Shown piece by piece: positions 15,093-23,647 of a stretch of DNA of 49,488 nucleotides. Position numbers and translations under genes: made by a program. Source of the DNA: Bacillota bacterium (GTDB lineage Bacteria > Bacillota > Clostridia > Peptostreptococcales > Anaerovoracaceae); contig JARBUO010000016.1 of NCBI GenBank assembly GCA_029239605.1, positions 1 through 49,488 of the forward strand. The letters run 5' to 3'. Positions within the stretch are counted from its first letter, which is position 1. Each line of letters begins with the position of its first letter. Under the pieces are notes generated by a model. That model was not told the origin of the DNA. It made no database searches and saw only the letters and a list, made by a program, of their open reading frames with translations.

Positions 15093-17774
15093 ATGTTCAA
15101 AAAAAGAAAAAGTACCTACGATCACGTACTGTCAGAGATGGATTTCAACGAAGATGTATTCGGCATTTCCACCTACCAATGGCAGGAATACAGTAATTCA
15201 GACACCGATGAAAAGCAGACCCTTCATGGCATTTGCAGAATGTGTATGCAGGGAGACTGTGCTACAGCCGTTCACTTGGAAAACGGCGTGGTCGTCAAGG
15301 TCGAAGGCAGAGAAGTTCCTCCCAATTACGGAAGTCTGTGCCCCAGAGGAAATTCTGCCACCATGAATCTCTATAATCCGTACCGCGTCAAGACCCCCCT
15401 GATCCGTACCAATCCGGAAAAAGGTCTGAATGTTGATCCCATGTGGAAAGAAGTAAGCTGGGAGGAAGCGCTGGATTATACGGCAAAAAAGTTGAAAGAA
15501 GTCCGGGATGAAGATCCAAGAGGTCTTGCTGTCTGTGAAGGCTGGGGGAACAGAGAGACCATCATGCGGATCCCCTTTCGGCTTGCCTTCGGCTCCCCCA
15601 ATGAAATCGGAGCCCACGGCTCACTCTGCACCGTACATTACGGCACCGGCTTAATCCACGGTAACTTTCCAATTTCCGTCGTCGATCTGGAACACTGCGA
15701 CTATCACATCACCCTGGGAAGATCCATCGGACCTAATATCGCCACAGTTCCCGGTACGAGAAAGCTGACAAAAGCACTCAAACGTGGGATGAAACTGGTG
15801 GTGGTTGACCCCAGATCCTCTTACGAAGCAGCGAAGGGCGAATGGGTTCCCATCCGTCCGGGAACGGATTTGGCCTTTCTTCTGGGGCTTGCCCATTCCA
15901 TACTGTTTGATGTGAAAATATATGATGTTTGGTTCCTGAAAAACCGAACCAACGGGCCCTACCTCATCGATGATCAGGGTGATTATCTGAGGGATGAGCA
16001 AACGGGTAAGCCCATGATGTGGGATCTGACAGACGGGATCGCAAAGGTATTTGATGCACAATTTGGAAACATCGCACTGGAAGGTACCTATACAGTCAAC
16101 GGCACTGAAGTGAAAACAGGTTTTGAACATATTAAAGAAGGTTTTCGAGACTACACGCCTGAGTGGGCAGAAACCATATCTACCGTTCCTGCCCAGGATA
16201 TCAGGAGAATCGCTAAAGAATTTATCGAGCACGCCAGAATTGGAAGTACCATTGAGATTGAAGGCTTTTCCTTCCCCTTCCGTCCCGTTTCCGTAAACAC
16301 GGAGCGGAATGTTATGAACCACAGGGGCGGAACCTATTCCGATCTGGTTGCAAAGATCATCAACATGCTTGCAGGTGCCATTGAAGTACCGGGCGGGTGT
16401 CTGGGCTGCGGCTACAGGGGTCCTGAGGCGCTGGCCCCCGGACCTGACGGAACCATGATGCCAGGGTACGAAGCAAAGGACAGACCTTTCGTCTTTCCGC
16501 CGGATATCGGGATGCATTCCTTCTATCCCAACAGCCATACCACGCCACATCTGGCAGCCCATGCACTGGCAGACCCGGAAAAATACTACCTGACCTATGA
16601 GGTCAAAGCATGGCTGAATATAGGGGGCAACATCATCAAGTACAACGCCAATCCTGAACAGTATGTCAATATGATGAAGAAGATTCCATTCAGCGTATCC
16701 ATCGCTTATCACATGGACGAACCTACCATTATGTCCGATGTGGTTTTGCCGGAGCACAGCTTTATGGAACGTTCCAGAGTGGCTCCTTTCTGGCCGCAGC
16801 ATCAGGCAGCCTCTTATGAGGTCCATGCACTGCAAATGCTGCAGAGACGCCAACCCGTAACGCCCATTTATAATACCATGCACGTGGACGACATCTTTAC
16901 GGAGCTGGCGGAAAGAATCGGCATACTCTATGGCGAAAACGGCATGTACGACTATCTGAATCGTGATGTGGATTATATTATCAAGGAAAACGGACTCAAT
17001 CTCAGAGAGCCCTATCTTCTGGATATCAATAAGAAGCACACCTTATCAGATATCCACGAGCTTCAAGTGAAAAGCTGGAAATTTGGAGACGGGGAAACCA
17101 TGGAAGATTTGGAGCGAGATGGTAATATCGTGAAGTGGCAGCCGAAAAAGACGGCGTATAATTATTATTACCACCCTGATAATCAGACGCGTCATGAGTT
17201 TTATATCATCAACCTCAAGAGGACAGCGGATCAACTGAGGAAGAACCTTGAGAAGCATCAGATCAAGTTCCCCGGTGTGGAGGATGACAGCATCGTCTTT
17301 GATCTGTATCGGCCTGTACCCTACTGGGTGCCCAGTTCTGAATTCGGCGTATCGGAAGAATATGATCTGTGGGCCATCAACTGGAAAACCCCCTACTATT
17401 CCTCCGATATCGGCGGCGTTGTTGGAAACCCATGGCTGGCGGAAATATACAGGAAAGATCCCTGGGAGGCAGTAATCTGCCTCAATAGTACCACAGCCCA
17501 GAGAAAGGGCGTTAAAGACGGCGACAGAGTCACGGTGGAATCACGTTACGGAAAGCTGGAAGGTCTCGTGCGCATCTCAGAGCTGTTCCACCCCGATGCA
17601 GTTGGAATCTCTGGTGCTTATGGAATGGGTACCGTCCAGAGCAACCCGCTGAGCAAGGAAGGGCCTCTGTTCAATCGCCTTCTGACAACGAAGGAAGATA
17701 CTCTGGACAGTGTCAGCGGAGGCATCGAAATTGCTCCCTGCGTTAAAATTGTGAAAAAAGGAGGCTTGGCGTAA
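15093..17774 (+). CDS. Molybdopterin-bisPGD oxidoreductase, catalytic subunit
   Basis: An 893-residue member of the DMSO-reductase superfamily. The ATG at 15093 has AAAGGAGG 4 bases upstream; the extension to 14952 is rejected. An N-terminal [4Fe-4S] motif is visible: C48, C51, C56 and C83, a C-x2-C-x4-C-x26-C spacing where x3 is more usual between the second and third. The likely Mo ligand is C179 in HGSLCTVHYGTG. Pterin-binding stretches follow (GRSIGPNIA, DPRSS, and the C-terminal GVKDGDRVTVESRYG with GISGAYGMG). There is no twin-arginine signal (the N-terminus is MFKKRKSTYDH), so it stays in the cytoplasm. Fe-S, NrfD and TorD genes follow directly. The substrate is unknown; sulfur-oxyanion or arsenate reductases and the hydroxylating branch of the family are all possible. 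Confidence 0.9.
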   Translation: MFKKRKSTYDHVLSEMDFNEDVFGISTYQWQEYSNSDTDEKQTLHGICRMCMQGDCATAVHLENGVVVKVEGREVPPNYGSLCPRGNSATMNLYNPYRVKTPLIRTNPEKGLNVDPMWKEVSWEEALDYTAKKLKEVRDEDPRGLAVCEGWGNRETIMRIPFRLAFGSPNEIGAHGSLCTVHYGTGLIHGNFPISVVDLEHCDYHITLGRSIGPNIATVPGTRKLTKALKRGMKLVVVDPRSSYEAAKGEWVPIRPGTDLAFLLGLAHSILFDVKIYDVWFLKNRTNGPYLIDDQGDYLRDEQTGKPMMWDLTDGIAKVFDAQFGNIALEGTYTVNGTEVKTGFEHIKEGFRDYTPEWAETISTVPAQDIRRIAKEFIEHARIGSTIEIEGFSFPFRPVSVNTERNVMNHRGGTYSDLVAKIINMLAGAIEVPGGCLGCGYRGPEALAPGPDGTMMPGYEAKDRPFVFPPDIGMHSFYPNSHTTPHLAAHALADPEKYYLTYEVKAWLNIGGNIIKYNANPEQYVNMMKKIPFSVSIAYHMDEPTIMSDVVLPEHSFMERSRVAPFWPQHQAASYEVHALQMLQRRQPVTPIYNTMHVDDIFTELAERIGILYGENGMYDYLNRDVDYIIKENGLNLREPYLLDINKKHTLSDIHELQVKSWKFGDGETMEDLERDGNIVKWQPKKTAYNYYYHPDNQTRHEFYIINLKRTADQLRKNLEKHQIKFPGVEDDSIVFDLYRPVPYWVPSSEFGVSEEYDLWAINWKTPYYSSDIGGVVGNPWLAEIYRKDPWEAVICLNSTTAQRKGVKDGDRVTVESRYGKLEGLVRISELFHPDAVGISGAYGMGTVQSNPLSKEGPLFNRLLTTKEDTLDSVSGGIEIAPCVKIVKKGGLA

Positions 17775-18379
17775 TGAGATACGGAATGTTGATCGACTTG
17801 ACGAAATGTGTTGGGTGCAATGCTTGCACCGTTGCTTGCCGAAATCATAACGGCACACCCTCCGGTATCAGTCTCCACAAAATAATGAAATATGAAGTAG
17901 GAAAATTTCCTCATTCCAAGATGAAATTCCTTCCTATGCCCTGTATGCAGTGCGAAAATGCACCTTGCGAGAAAGCCTGTCCCATTGGTGCAACCGTAAA
18001 AAAATCCAATGGGATTGTAGAGGTTCTTGCAGACAAGTGTATGGGCTGCCGGGGCTGTGTTGCCGCATGCCCCTATGATTCCAGACAGTTTGTCTGGGAA
18101 ATCAAAAACTACTATGAGCAAGCTCCGGTCACATTGTTCGAAAAAAGGAAACAGAAGGAATTTCAAAAAGGTACCGTTGTAAAATGTACCTTCTGCCAAA
18201 AACGGCTTGAGCATGGGTTGGAACCGGCTTGCGTGTCTACCTGCCCGTCTCAATGCCGGATCTTCGGTGATCTTGATGATCCGGGCAGTGAACTATCCAA
18301 AGCAATCGCGGCAGGAAATGCCAGGCCTTTCCGGGAGGATCTCGAAACAAACCCTTCCGTATACTATATCAACGGTTAG
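17774..18379 (+). CDS. Four-cluster [4Fe-4S] electron-transfer subunit (DmsB/PsrB type)
   Basis: A 201-residue ferredoxin-like subunit carrying electrons between the membrane subunit and the molybdenum subunit. Four cysteine groups are visible: CVGCNACTVAC (C12, C15, C18, C22), CMQCENAPCEKACP, CMGCRGCVAACP, and CTFCQKRLEHGLEPACVSTCP, sixteen cysteines for four cubanes. The third and fourth groups form the usual crossed pairs. Its ATG shares the last base of the upstream TAA (TAATG), so it is translationally coupled to the catalytic subunit. There is no signal peptide, in line with a cytoplasmic complex. Length is typical for the family. Confidence 0.94.
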   Translation: MRYGMLIDLTKCVGCNACTVACRNHNGTPSGISLHKIMKYEVGKFPHSKMKFLPMPCMQCENAPCEKACPIGATVKKSNGIVEVLADKCMGCRGCVAACPYDSRQFVWEIKNYYEQAPVTLFEKRKQKEFQKGTVVKCTFCQKRLEHGLEPACVSTCPSQCRIFGDLDDPGSELSKAIAAGNARPFREDLETNPSVYYING

Positions 18380-18390
18380 GAGGAGGAATC

Positions 18391-19440
18391 ATGAATTTGG
18401 AAACCACAATACTGTTCATTCTGTGTTTTTTTGCACTGGCAGGCGGCGCTGCCATTCTTCAGCAGCTGATTCACGGATTTAAAAAGACCAATCTCTGCGA
18501 TCATTACGTCTGGGGAATCTATGTACAGGGCTGCTTTTTTCTCTCCTCTCTGGCCGCTGGAGTCCTCATCATTCTATCTGTCATGATCCTGCTAAACATC
18601 AAGGGAATCAGCAGGCTGGCGGAGACGGGAAGCATCATCGCCTTTTCCCTTTTTATTGGCTCTCAGATCCTGCTTGGAATCGATCTTGGGAAGCCATCCA
18701 GAGCAATTCTGATGCTGAAGAGCAAAAATTTTCACTCCCCTCTGACCTGGGATTTTTATACGCTGGGAAGTTCCACTGTGCTTTGCCTGATCTACTATCT
18801 TGGTATCCTTCCCCAAACCCGAGGCGCCATGCTGGCTTGGTCCCTTCTGTCGCTGCTCATTGCCTACCTCTGCCTGTCGGTACATACTATGTTTTTCCTC
18901 TCCAGGGCCAAAGGCGGATATCAGACCAATGCTTTCTCAGGGCTGGAAACGTTGCTCTCAAGCCTTCTTGGCGGTACCGCACTTCTCATGCTGTCGGGCA
19001 TACAGATGCGCCTTTCCGGACTGTTGCTGATTCTTGCTGTCCTTCTTTTGGGCACAACAGCGTCCCATAACATTGCCCTGCTCAGGCAGAATCACAATAG
19101 CAAATCGGTGCTCATCTTAAATCTGGCAATTGTTCTGCTTCTTTTAGTAGAACAGTCTACAGAGAAGTTTTTACAAGCCGGTTCTATTGTTACACCGACG
19201 GCTGGCGGTTCTATTGTTGCACTGACGGCTGCCGCTGCTTCTCTGGTTCTTGTTTTTATTGAAAAGTTCAATGCGGTAATTCTTCCTCAGCGGGAAAGCA
19301 TCCTGCCGGAACCATACAATCAGTTTCAGGATAAAAGCCCTTACCGCCCTTCCCTGAAAGAAATCAATGTCTTGATCGGCTGCTTTGCAATCTGTGCTTT
19401 TATTGGCTATGGTCTGCTTTATGTGAAAGCTGGGTGGTAG
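18391..19440 (+). CDS. NrfD/PsrC-like membrane subunit
   Basis: A 349-residue polytopic protein with about 9-10 transmembrane segments, of the NrfD/PsrC family, which binds quinone and passes electrons to or from the Fe-S subunit. The segment GIYVQGCFFLSSLAAGVLII near the N-terminus and ILLGIDLGKPSRA, then HSPLTWDFYTLGSS, are recognisable NrfD features (the DLG-P and SPLTWD-like turns). The start follows TAGGAGGAGG, 11 bp after the Fe-S gene. With no haem-binding subunit present, NrfD alone would link the enzyme to the membrane quinone pool, which gives the neighbouring UbiA and polyprenyl synthase genes a reason to be here. Confidence 0.9.
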   Translation: MNLETTILFILCFFALAGGAAILQQLIHGFKKTNLCDHYVWGIYVQGCFFLSSLAAGVLIILSVMILLNIKGISRLAETGSIIAFSLFIGSQILLGIDLGKPSRAILMLKSKNFHSPLTWDFYTLGSSTVLCLIYYLGILPQTRGAMLAWSLLSLLIAYLCLSVHTMFFLSRAKGGYQTNAFSGLETLLSSLLGGTALLMLSGIQMRLSGLLLILAVLLLGTTASHNIALLRQNHNSKSVLILNLAIVLLLLVEQSTEKFLQAGSIVTPTAGGSIVALTAAAASLVLVFIEKFNAVILPQRESILPEPYNQFQDKSPYRPSLKEINVLIGCFAICAFIGYGLLYVKAGW

Positions 19441-19462
19441 AAATGGGAGGAACGAAGTTTTG

Positions 19463-20128
19463 ATGTCATACGAAAGAAATGAAACAAAAGTTGCGCTGTC
19501 AAGAGGCAGCTTTTACGGGTTTCTGACAGAAGCCTTTATTCGCCTGCCTGACGAAGATTTTATCAAGCGAATCACCAGTGCACCAATGAAAAGTTTTCTG
19601 GATCAGATCAAAGGGATTGATCATAGCAAGCTGCGAGCGGGAGCCGCTATGGTTCTGGGTTTTTCTGAAGGAATCACCCCCGAGCACCAGAGGAACATCA
19701 TGGAAGCAATGGCGGTGGACCGTACCCGACTGATTCGCTCTGCAGGCCGCGGCAGATTAAAAGCCCCCTATGAAGGTCTTTATAAAAAAAAGGAAGAAGC
19801 CCACATCGTCCTGTTGCATGTGAAGAATTTCTATCAGCGACTCGGTATCATTCCCATCAGCTATGCCAACGACGCTCCTGATTTTTTCTGCACCGAACTG
19901 GATTTTATGAAACAGCTTTGTCTCCTGGAAGCATCAGCGCACAGCAATACCGCTGAGGTGAGAAGGATGGAGAAGGAATTTCTCAGTCAGCATCTGGGGA
20001 GCTGGATCGGAGATTACTGCAAAGCAGCAGGAGAAGTCGCCAGAACTGATTTTTACAAGGGGCTCCTCCTCCTCCTCGACGGCTTTATGGAGCTGGAAAA
20101 ATCATATGATAGCGAGGAGACGGATTGA
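19463..20128 (+). CDS. TorD/DmsD-type molybdoenzyme chaperone
   Basis: A 221-residue, all-helical cytoplasmic chaperone that helps insert the molybdenum cofactor into the catalytic subunit. Family signs: the early segment FYGFLTEAFIRLPDEDFIK, then FYQRLGIIPISYANDAPDFF leading into CTELDFMKQLC, and FLSQHLGSWIGDYC, which correspond to the PDHL-E-L-FM-LC and LP-W pattern of TorD proteins. The start is ambiguous: TTG at 19460 lies 9 bases after GGGAGG and ATG at 19463 lies 12 bases after it. Because the partner has no Tat signal, this chaperone would act in cofactor loading and not in export proofreading. Confidence 0.85.
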   Translation: MSYERNETKVALSRGSFYGFLTEAFIRLPDEDFIKRITSAPMKSFLDQIKGIDHSKLRAGAAMVLGFSEGITPEHQRNIMEAMAVDRTRLIRSAGRGRLKAPYEGLYKKKEEAHIVLLHVKNFYQRLGIIPISYANDAPDFFCTELDFMKQLCLLEASAHSNTAEVRRMEKEFLSQHLGSWIGDYCKAAGEVARTDFYKGLLLLLDGFMELEKSYDSEETD

Positions 20129-21111
20129 TGCTGAATCGCATAAAGAAAAATGATGCCCTGGCACTGCGTCTGCGCAGGGTAGAAGAAATCATGTACAATC
20201 AGATAAAAAGCAGGCATAATAATGTTCAGAACACCATTTCCGCTATGATCGGTTCCGGCGGCAAGCGGCTGAGACCTGCCTTCGTGCTTCTTGGCTCCGA
20301 TTTTGGCAGCATCCACGCGGATGAGCTTTACGAAGCGGCCGCAGGCATAGAAATGCTGCATATGGCAACGCTGATTCATGACGATATCATCGATGAAGCG
20401 TTTATCCGTAGAGGGATGGCTACGGCTCAGTCCAGATTCGGAAAAGATTATGCCGTATTTATGGGAGACTTTCTGCTGAACAGAAGCTTTCGCCTCATCA
20501 GCAAAGGTTGTCATTCTCAGGATGCGCTGGAGGTCATGGAGAAGATTTTTTACGGTGAAATGCTGCAATATAACAATCGATACTCCCGAAGGGCCAGTAT
20601 ACCGCGTTATCTGCGCATCGCCTCCAACAAAACAGCTTCGCTCTTTGCCGTCAGCCTCTATCTTGGCGCAAAGATCTCCGGCTGTGACGACAGCCTGTGC
20701 AATATGCTGAGGAAAATTGGGTTCTATTACGGGATCACGTTCCAGATCATCGACGATATCCTTGATTTTACCGCAAGTGAAGGCAGTGTCGGAAAAAGTG
20801 TTCAAAATGATATGAAGATGGGCTTTTACACGCTGCCCGTTATCTATACTGCTCAAAGTGACGGGGGGAAAACCTGGAAACTCATCGATGCAGGCGAGTT
20901 CGACCAACTCTCCTGCCAGATTGAAGCAATGGGAGGAATCGTCAAAACCGCAGCACTCGCTTCAATCTACCTGGAGAAAGCTCATCGCCTGATCAGCAAG
21001 CTGCCGGATAACGATGCAAAAGTAGAACTATCTGGCTTATTCCAGAGCTTAAATCACACGCTGGTTCTGTCTGCGCAAACGAGAATCAGCCGTGTTTCAG
21101 GGCTGTCCTGA
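20128..21111 (+). CDS. Polyprenyl diphosphate synthase (HepT/IspB-like)
   Basis: A 327-residue trans-prenyltransferase that extends allylic diphosphates with isopentenyl diphosphate. The first aspartate-rich motif is HDDIIDE, preceded by GSGGKRLRP; the second is IIDDILDF, with the usual K on GKS before it. The ATG at 20128 shares one base with the TorD stop (TGATG) and follows GAGGAG; the track TTG at 20125 is less likely. Long-chain synthases of this sort make quinone side chains. Position inside a molybdoenzyme operon and 5 kb after a UbiA-type transferase suggests that the two work in sequence. The chain length cannot be read reliably; a short-chain (farnesyl/geranylgeranyl) product is less likely. 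Confidence 0.88.
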   Translation: MLNRIKKNDALALRLRRVEEIMYNQIKSRHNNVQNTISAMIGSGGKRLRPAFVLLGSDFGSIHADELYEAAAGIEMLHMATLIHDDIIDEAFIRRGMATAQSRFGKDYAVFMGDFLLNRSFRLISKGCHSQDALEVMEKIFYGEMLQYNNRYSRRASIPRYLRIASNKTASLFAVSLYLGAKISGCDDSLCNMLRKIGFYYGITFQIIDDILDFTASEGSVGKSVQNDMKMGFYTLPVIYTAQSDGGKTWKLIDAGEFDQLSCQIEAMGGIVKTAALASIYLEKAHRLISKLPDNDAKVELSGLFQSLNHTLVLSAQTRISRVSGLS

Positions 21112-21139
21112 TCGTCACAGCGAAAGGAGATGCAGAGTG

Positions 21140-22354
21140 ATGAAAACAAAAGTTACATTAGAAGAAGCACAGGAACTGCTGAAATCCCGAATATTGCCCG
21201 TTGACTCTGAAAAGCTTCCTTTGCTCCTGGCCCATCAGCGGGTTCTTGCAAGGGATATTTATGCTCCTATGGATCAACCGCCTTTTGATCGGTCTCCACT
21301 GGACGGCTATGCGGTAAGGTCGCGGGATACCGCGGGTGCCGGAGAAGCTCATCCGGTTTTGCTGGAAGTAATCGAAGAGGTGTGTGCCGGAAACAGCCCC
21401 CAGCGAGAAGTAACTGCCGGAACTGCCTGCAGAATTATGACAGGTGCCCCGATCCCCATGGGAGCAGATTGCATTATCCGCCAGGAGGAAACAAAAGAGA
21501 TCGGAAATCAGGTAGAAATCTATCGACAAATGTCCGCAATGGAAAACTACTGCTTTAAGGGCGAGGATATTAAAAAAGAAAGCCTTATTCTTTCGGAAGG
21601 GTCATTCCTGAACTATGTGGCAATTGGCATTCTTGCCAGTATGGGCATAGACGAGGTTTCCGTCTACCGTTTACCGAAAATCGCCGTTCTCAGTACAGGA
21701 GATGAACTTATGAATATTGGCGGTGAGCTGCTGCCGGGAAAAATTTATAACAGCAATCTTTATACCATCGGTTTCCGGCTGAAGGAGTTTGGTATGGACC
21801 CAATCTTCCTTGACAACGCAGCAGATGAGCTTGACTCCCTCTGCACAGCCATCCGCTCTGGTTTGGAGCGCTGCGACATGCTCATCACGTTAGGCGGTGT
21901 ATCTGTCGGAAAGAAAGATCTGCTCAAGGATGCGATGAGAACCCTTGGTGCTGATATTCTTTTCTGGAAAATGAATATGAAACCCGGCACACCCGCACTT
22001 TGCAGTGTTCTGGACGATAAACCGGTCATTAGTTTATCGGGCAACCCTGCCGCCGCTGCCATTACGTTTGAGCTGCTCGTCAGACCGGCGCTTTCACTTC
22101 TTGCAAGGCGCAAAGATTTAGATCTGAAGAAAGCAGATGCAGTGATGGAAATTGACTATGAAAAGGAAAGCTCCAAAAGGCGTTTGCTGAGAGGAAAGCT
22201 GGTTGCCAAAACGACCCAGGAGTTGGTCGAGCCCGGAAGCAAACACTCACCCGGAGTTTTAAGTTCCTTCTCAGACTGCAACTGTCTCATCGATATTCCT
22301 GCCGGAACACCATCCCTGAAGAAAGGGCAACAGGTCACCATATTCAAACTGTAG
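21140..22354 (+). CDS. moeA: Molybdopterin molybdenumtransferase MoeA
   Basis: A 404-residue enzyme that inserts molybdate into adenylylated molybdopterin to make Moco. The ATG at 21140 follows AAAGGAGAT (21123-21131); the longer frame overlaps the end of the prenyl synthase gene. Motifs in order: QPPFDRSPLDGYAVRS, GAPIPMGADCIIRQEE, STGDEL, LGGVSVGKKD, MKPGTPA and SLSGNPAAA, with domain IV at the C-terminus. In clostridia this family can be specific for molybdate or tungstate; the sequence alone does not decide. It is 28 bp after the prenyl synthase and 12 bp before mobB, which extends the operon into cofactor assembly. Confidence 0.93.
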   Translation: MKTKVTLEEAQELLKSRILPVDSEKLPLLLAHQRVLARDIYAPMDQPPFDRSPLDGYAVRSRDTAGAGEAHPVLLEVIEEVCAGNSPQREVTAGTACRIMTGAPIPMGADCIIRQEETKEIGNQVEIYRQMSAMENYCFKGEDIKKESLILSEGSFLNYVAIGILASMGIDEVSVYRLPKIAVLSTGDELMNIGGELLPGKIYNSNLYTIGFRLKEFGMDPIFLDNAADELDSLCTAIRSGLERCDMLITLGGVSVGKKDLLKDAMRTLGADILFWKMNMKPGTPALCSVLDDKPVISLSGNPAAAAITFELLVRPALSLLARRKDLDLKKADAVMEIDYEKESSKRRLLRGKLVAKTTQELVEPGSKHSPGVLSSFSDCNCLIDIPAGTPSLKKGQQVTIFKL

Positions 22355-22366
22355 GAGGCAATCGCT

Positions 22367-22876
22367 ATGGCGCCGATTATTTGCATTGTAGGAAAAAAAA
22401 GATGCGGGAAAACCATTTTAATCGAAAAACTCATCAGAGAATTGAAGAAAAGGAACTACAAAATCGCTACGTTAAAACATGACACCCATGGTTTTGAAGT
22501 GGATCATCCCGGAAAGGACACCTGGCGCCATGCCCAGGCTGGTGCAGACAGCGTCACCATATCTTCACCATGGGGCGTTACCATGATGAAGAAGGTAGAG
22601 AAGGAATGGAACATCGATGCGCTCATTGCTTTGAATGAGGATGCAGACCTGATTATTGCCGAAGGTTTTCGCCTCAGCGGCAAACCAAAAATTGAGGTGG
22701 TCTGGTCAGGCAGGTCAACGGAACTGCTCAGCAGCCCCGAAGAGCTCATCGCTATCGCAGCAGATATTCCTTTCTCTCTTGAGAATGTGCCGGTATATCA
22801 TATTGATGATGCTTTTTCCGTTGCCAATATAATAGAAGAGAAAATCATAGGCAATTCTTATTCCTGTGTGAGATGA
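22367..22876 (+). CDS. mobB: Molybdopterin-guanine dinucleotide biosynthesis adaptor MobB
   Basis: A 169-residue P-loop GTPase-like protein that assists MobA in making the guanine dinucleotide form of Moco. The P loop is GKKRCGKT (residues 9-16). The conserved LKHDTHGF and DTWRHAQAGADSV segments, and DLIIAEGFR near 105, are those of MobB. It starts behind TAGGAGGC, 12 bp after moeA. Its 3' end overlaps the convergent P-loop gene by 19 bp. A bis-MGD cofactor is exactly what a DMSO-reductase-family enzyme such as the one upstream needs. Confidence 0.92.
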   Translation: MAPIICIVGKKRCGKTILIEKLIRELKKRNYKIATLKHDTHGFEVDHPGKDTWRHAQAGADSVTISSPWGVTMMKKVEKEWNIDALIALNEDADLIIAEGFRLSGKPKIEVVWSGRSTELLSSPEELIAIAADIPFSLENVPVYHIDDAFSVANIIEEKIIGNSYSCVR

Positions 22877-23451
22877 ATCTCTATCCCAGAGGCACCGCAC
22901 GCAATGGAAATCTGAGATACATAGGTTCTGATTCCTTCTCCGAAATCGTTCACAACAACCAGATCCGCTTTGTCGATAACCTCTTCAGCAGAAGGCTTGA
23001 CTGCAGCATTTCTGGCGTTCTGGAGCATGACGAACAATCCCGGCAAGGCGATTTTTCGGAGACTGTTGGACTCACAGAGAATCAGCGCATCCTCCGGAAT
23101 CTGTAGCAGAAAATGCCGGATCCCATCCCCAAGGTGCTCCTTCATGCATTTCATCCAGTAAACCCTGTGAGCGCCTGCTGCAAGAAGCAGAGATGTGTCT
23201 TTTCCTGAAGCAGGATCGGTTTCCTCAGATAGTTCAAAGGAATCGCAGAGGCTGGAGCAGGCTCCGCAGCCGGCTCCTCCGCGAACACAGTGGGCATGCT
23301 GCTGATTCACAGAAGTAATCTTCAGGGCAATGATCGGAAACTCCTTACGCCATCTTCGAATGATCTCTGCGGCAAAAGTTGTTTTTCCGCTGTTCTGGCC
23401 GGTAGCGCCAATCATAATCATATTGCTGATCCGGATTGTTTCGTTCTCCAC
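22858..23451 (-). CDS. MobB-like P-loop NTPase with cysteine motif, function unknown
   Basis: A 197-residue protein on the strand opposite to the rest of the cluster. It has a clear Walker A GATGQNSGKTT near residues 15-25, and VVVNDFGEG resembles a Walker B-like or guanine-binding region. A cysteine-rich insertion, CVRGGAGCGACSSLC (about residues 55-69), could bind a metal or Fe-S cluster. The overall plan recalls MobB, but it is not the usual MobB, which is the adjacent gene. It ends inside the mobB 3' end (19-bp overlap, tail to tail) and lies between mobB and mobA. A role in molybdenum or selenium cofactor handling is a guess from position. Possible later start at MIMIGATG. Confidence 0.6.
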   Translation of the reverse strand: MENETIRISNMIMIGATGQNSGKTTFAAEIIRRWRKEFPIIALKITSVNQQHAHCVRGGAGCGACSSLCDSFELSEETDPASGKDTSLLLAAGAHRVYWMKCMKEHLGDGIRHFLLQIPEDALILCESNSLRKIALPGLFVMLQNARNAAVKPSAEEVIDKADLVVVNDFGEGIRTYVSQISIACGASGIEIHLTQE

Positions 23452-23590
23452 GGGGGCTTACCTCTCCAAAGGGATTCATCTGGGTTATTCCCAGAACGAT
23501 ACTGACACTGATTCAAAAGGAAATCAATGAGCGATTCCTGCAGCGGGCGCAGTACTTATCTTCCTATATTTTAACATGAACTGAATGAGA

Positions 23591-23621
23591 TTGGCACATA
23601 GCAAATACTTATACGTATAAT
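23591..23621 (+). promoter_or_regulatory. Candidate promoter of mobA
   Basis: TTGGCA (23591-23596), 19 bp, TATAAT (23616-23621). The start codon is at 23648. The -10 is perfect and the spacer rather long. It would give mobA its own transcript, needed because the gene is cut off from the plus-strand operon by the convergent P-loop gene. The rest of the 23452-23590 spacer shows nothing coding. Confidence 0.4.
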
Positions 23622-23647
23622 CAGCCTATATGGCAAAAGGAGCAATT

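Noticed and set aside
15093-15110. The KKRK stretch at the start of the molybdoenzyme as a Tat signal
   Set aside because: There is no RR pair with a following hydrophobic segment; the next residues are polar.
15651-17039. A 462-residue open frame on the minus strand inside the molybdoenzyme gene
   Set aside because: It is a shadow of the catalytic subunit: no ribosome site, no recognisable domain, and the plus-strand frame has clear Fe-S and pterin motifs.
23588-23606. TTGGCAC at 23591 as a second sigma-54 promoter
   Set aside because: Only the -24 half fits; the -12 position reads AAAT and has no GC at the required distance. A sigma-A promoter with TATAAT explains the region better.
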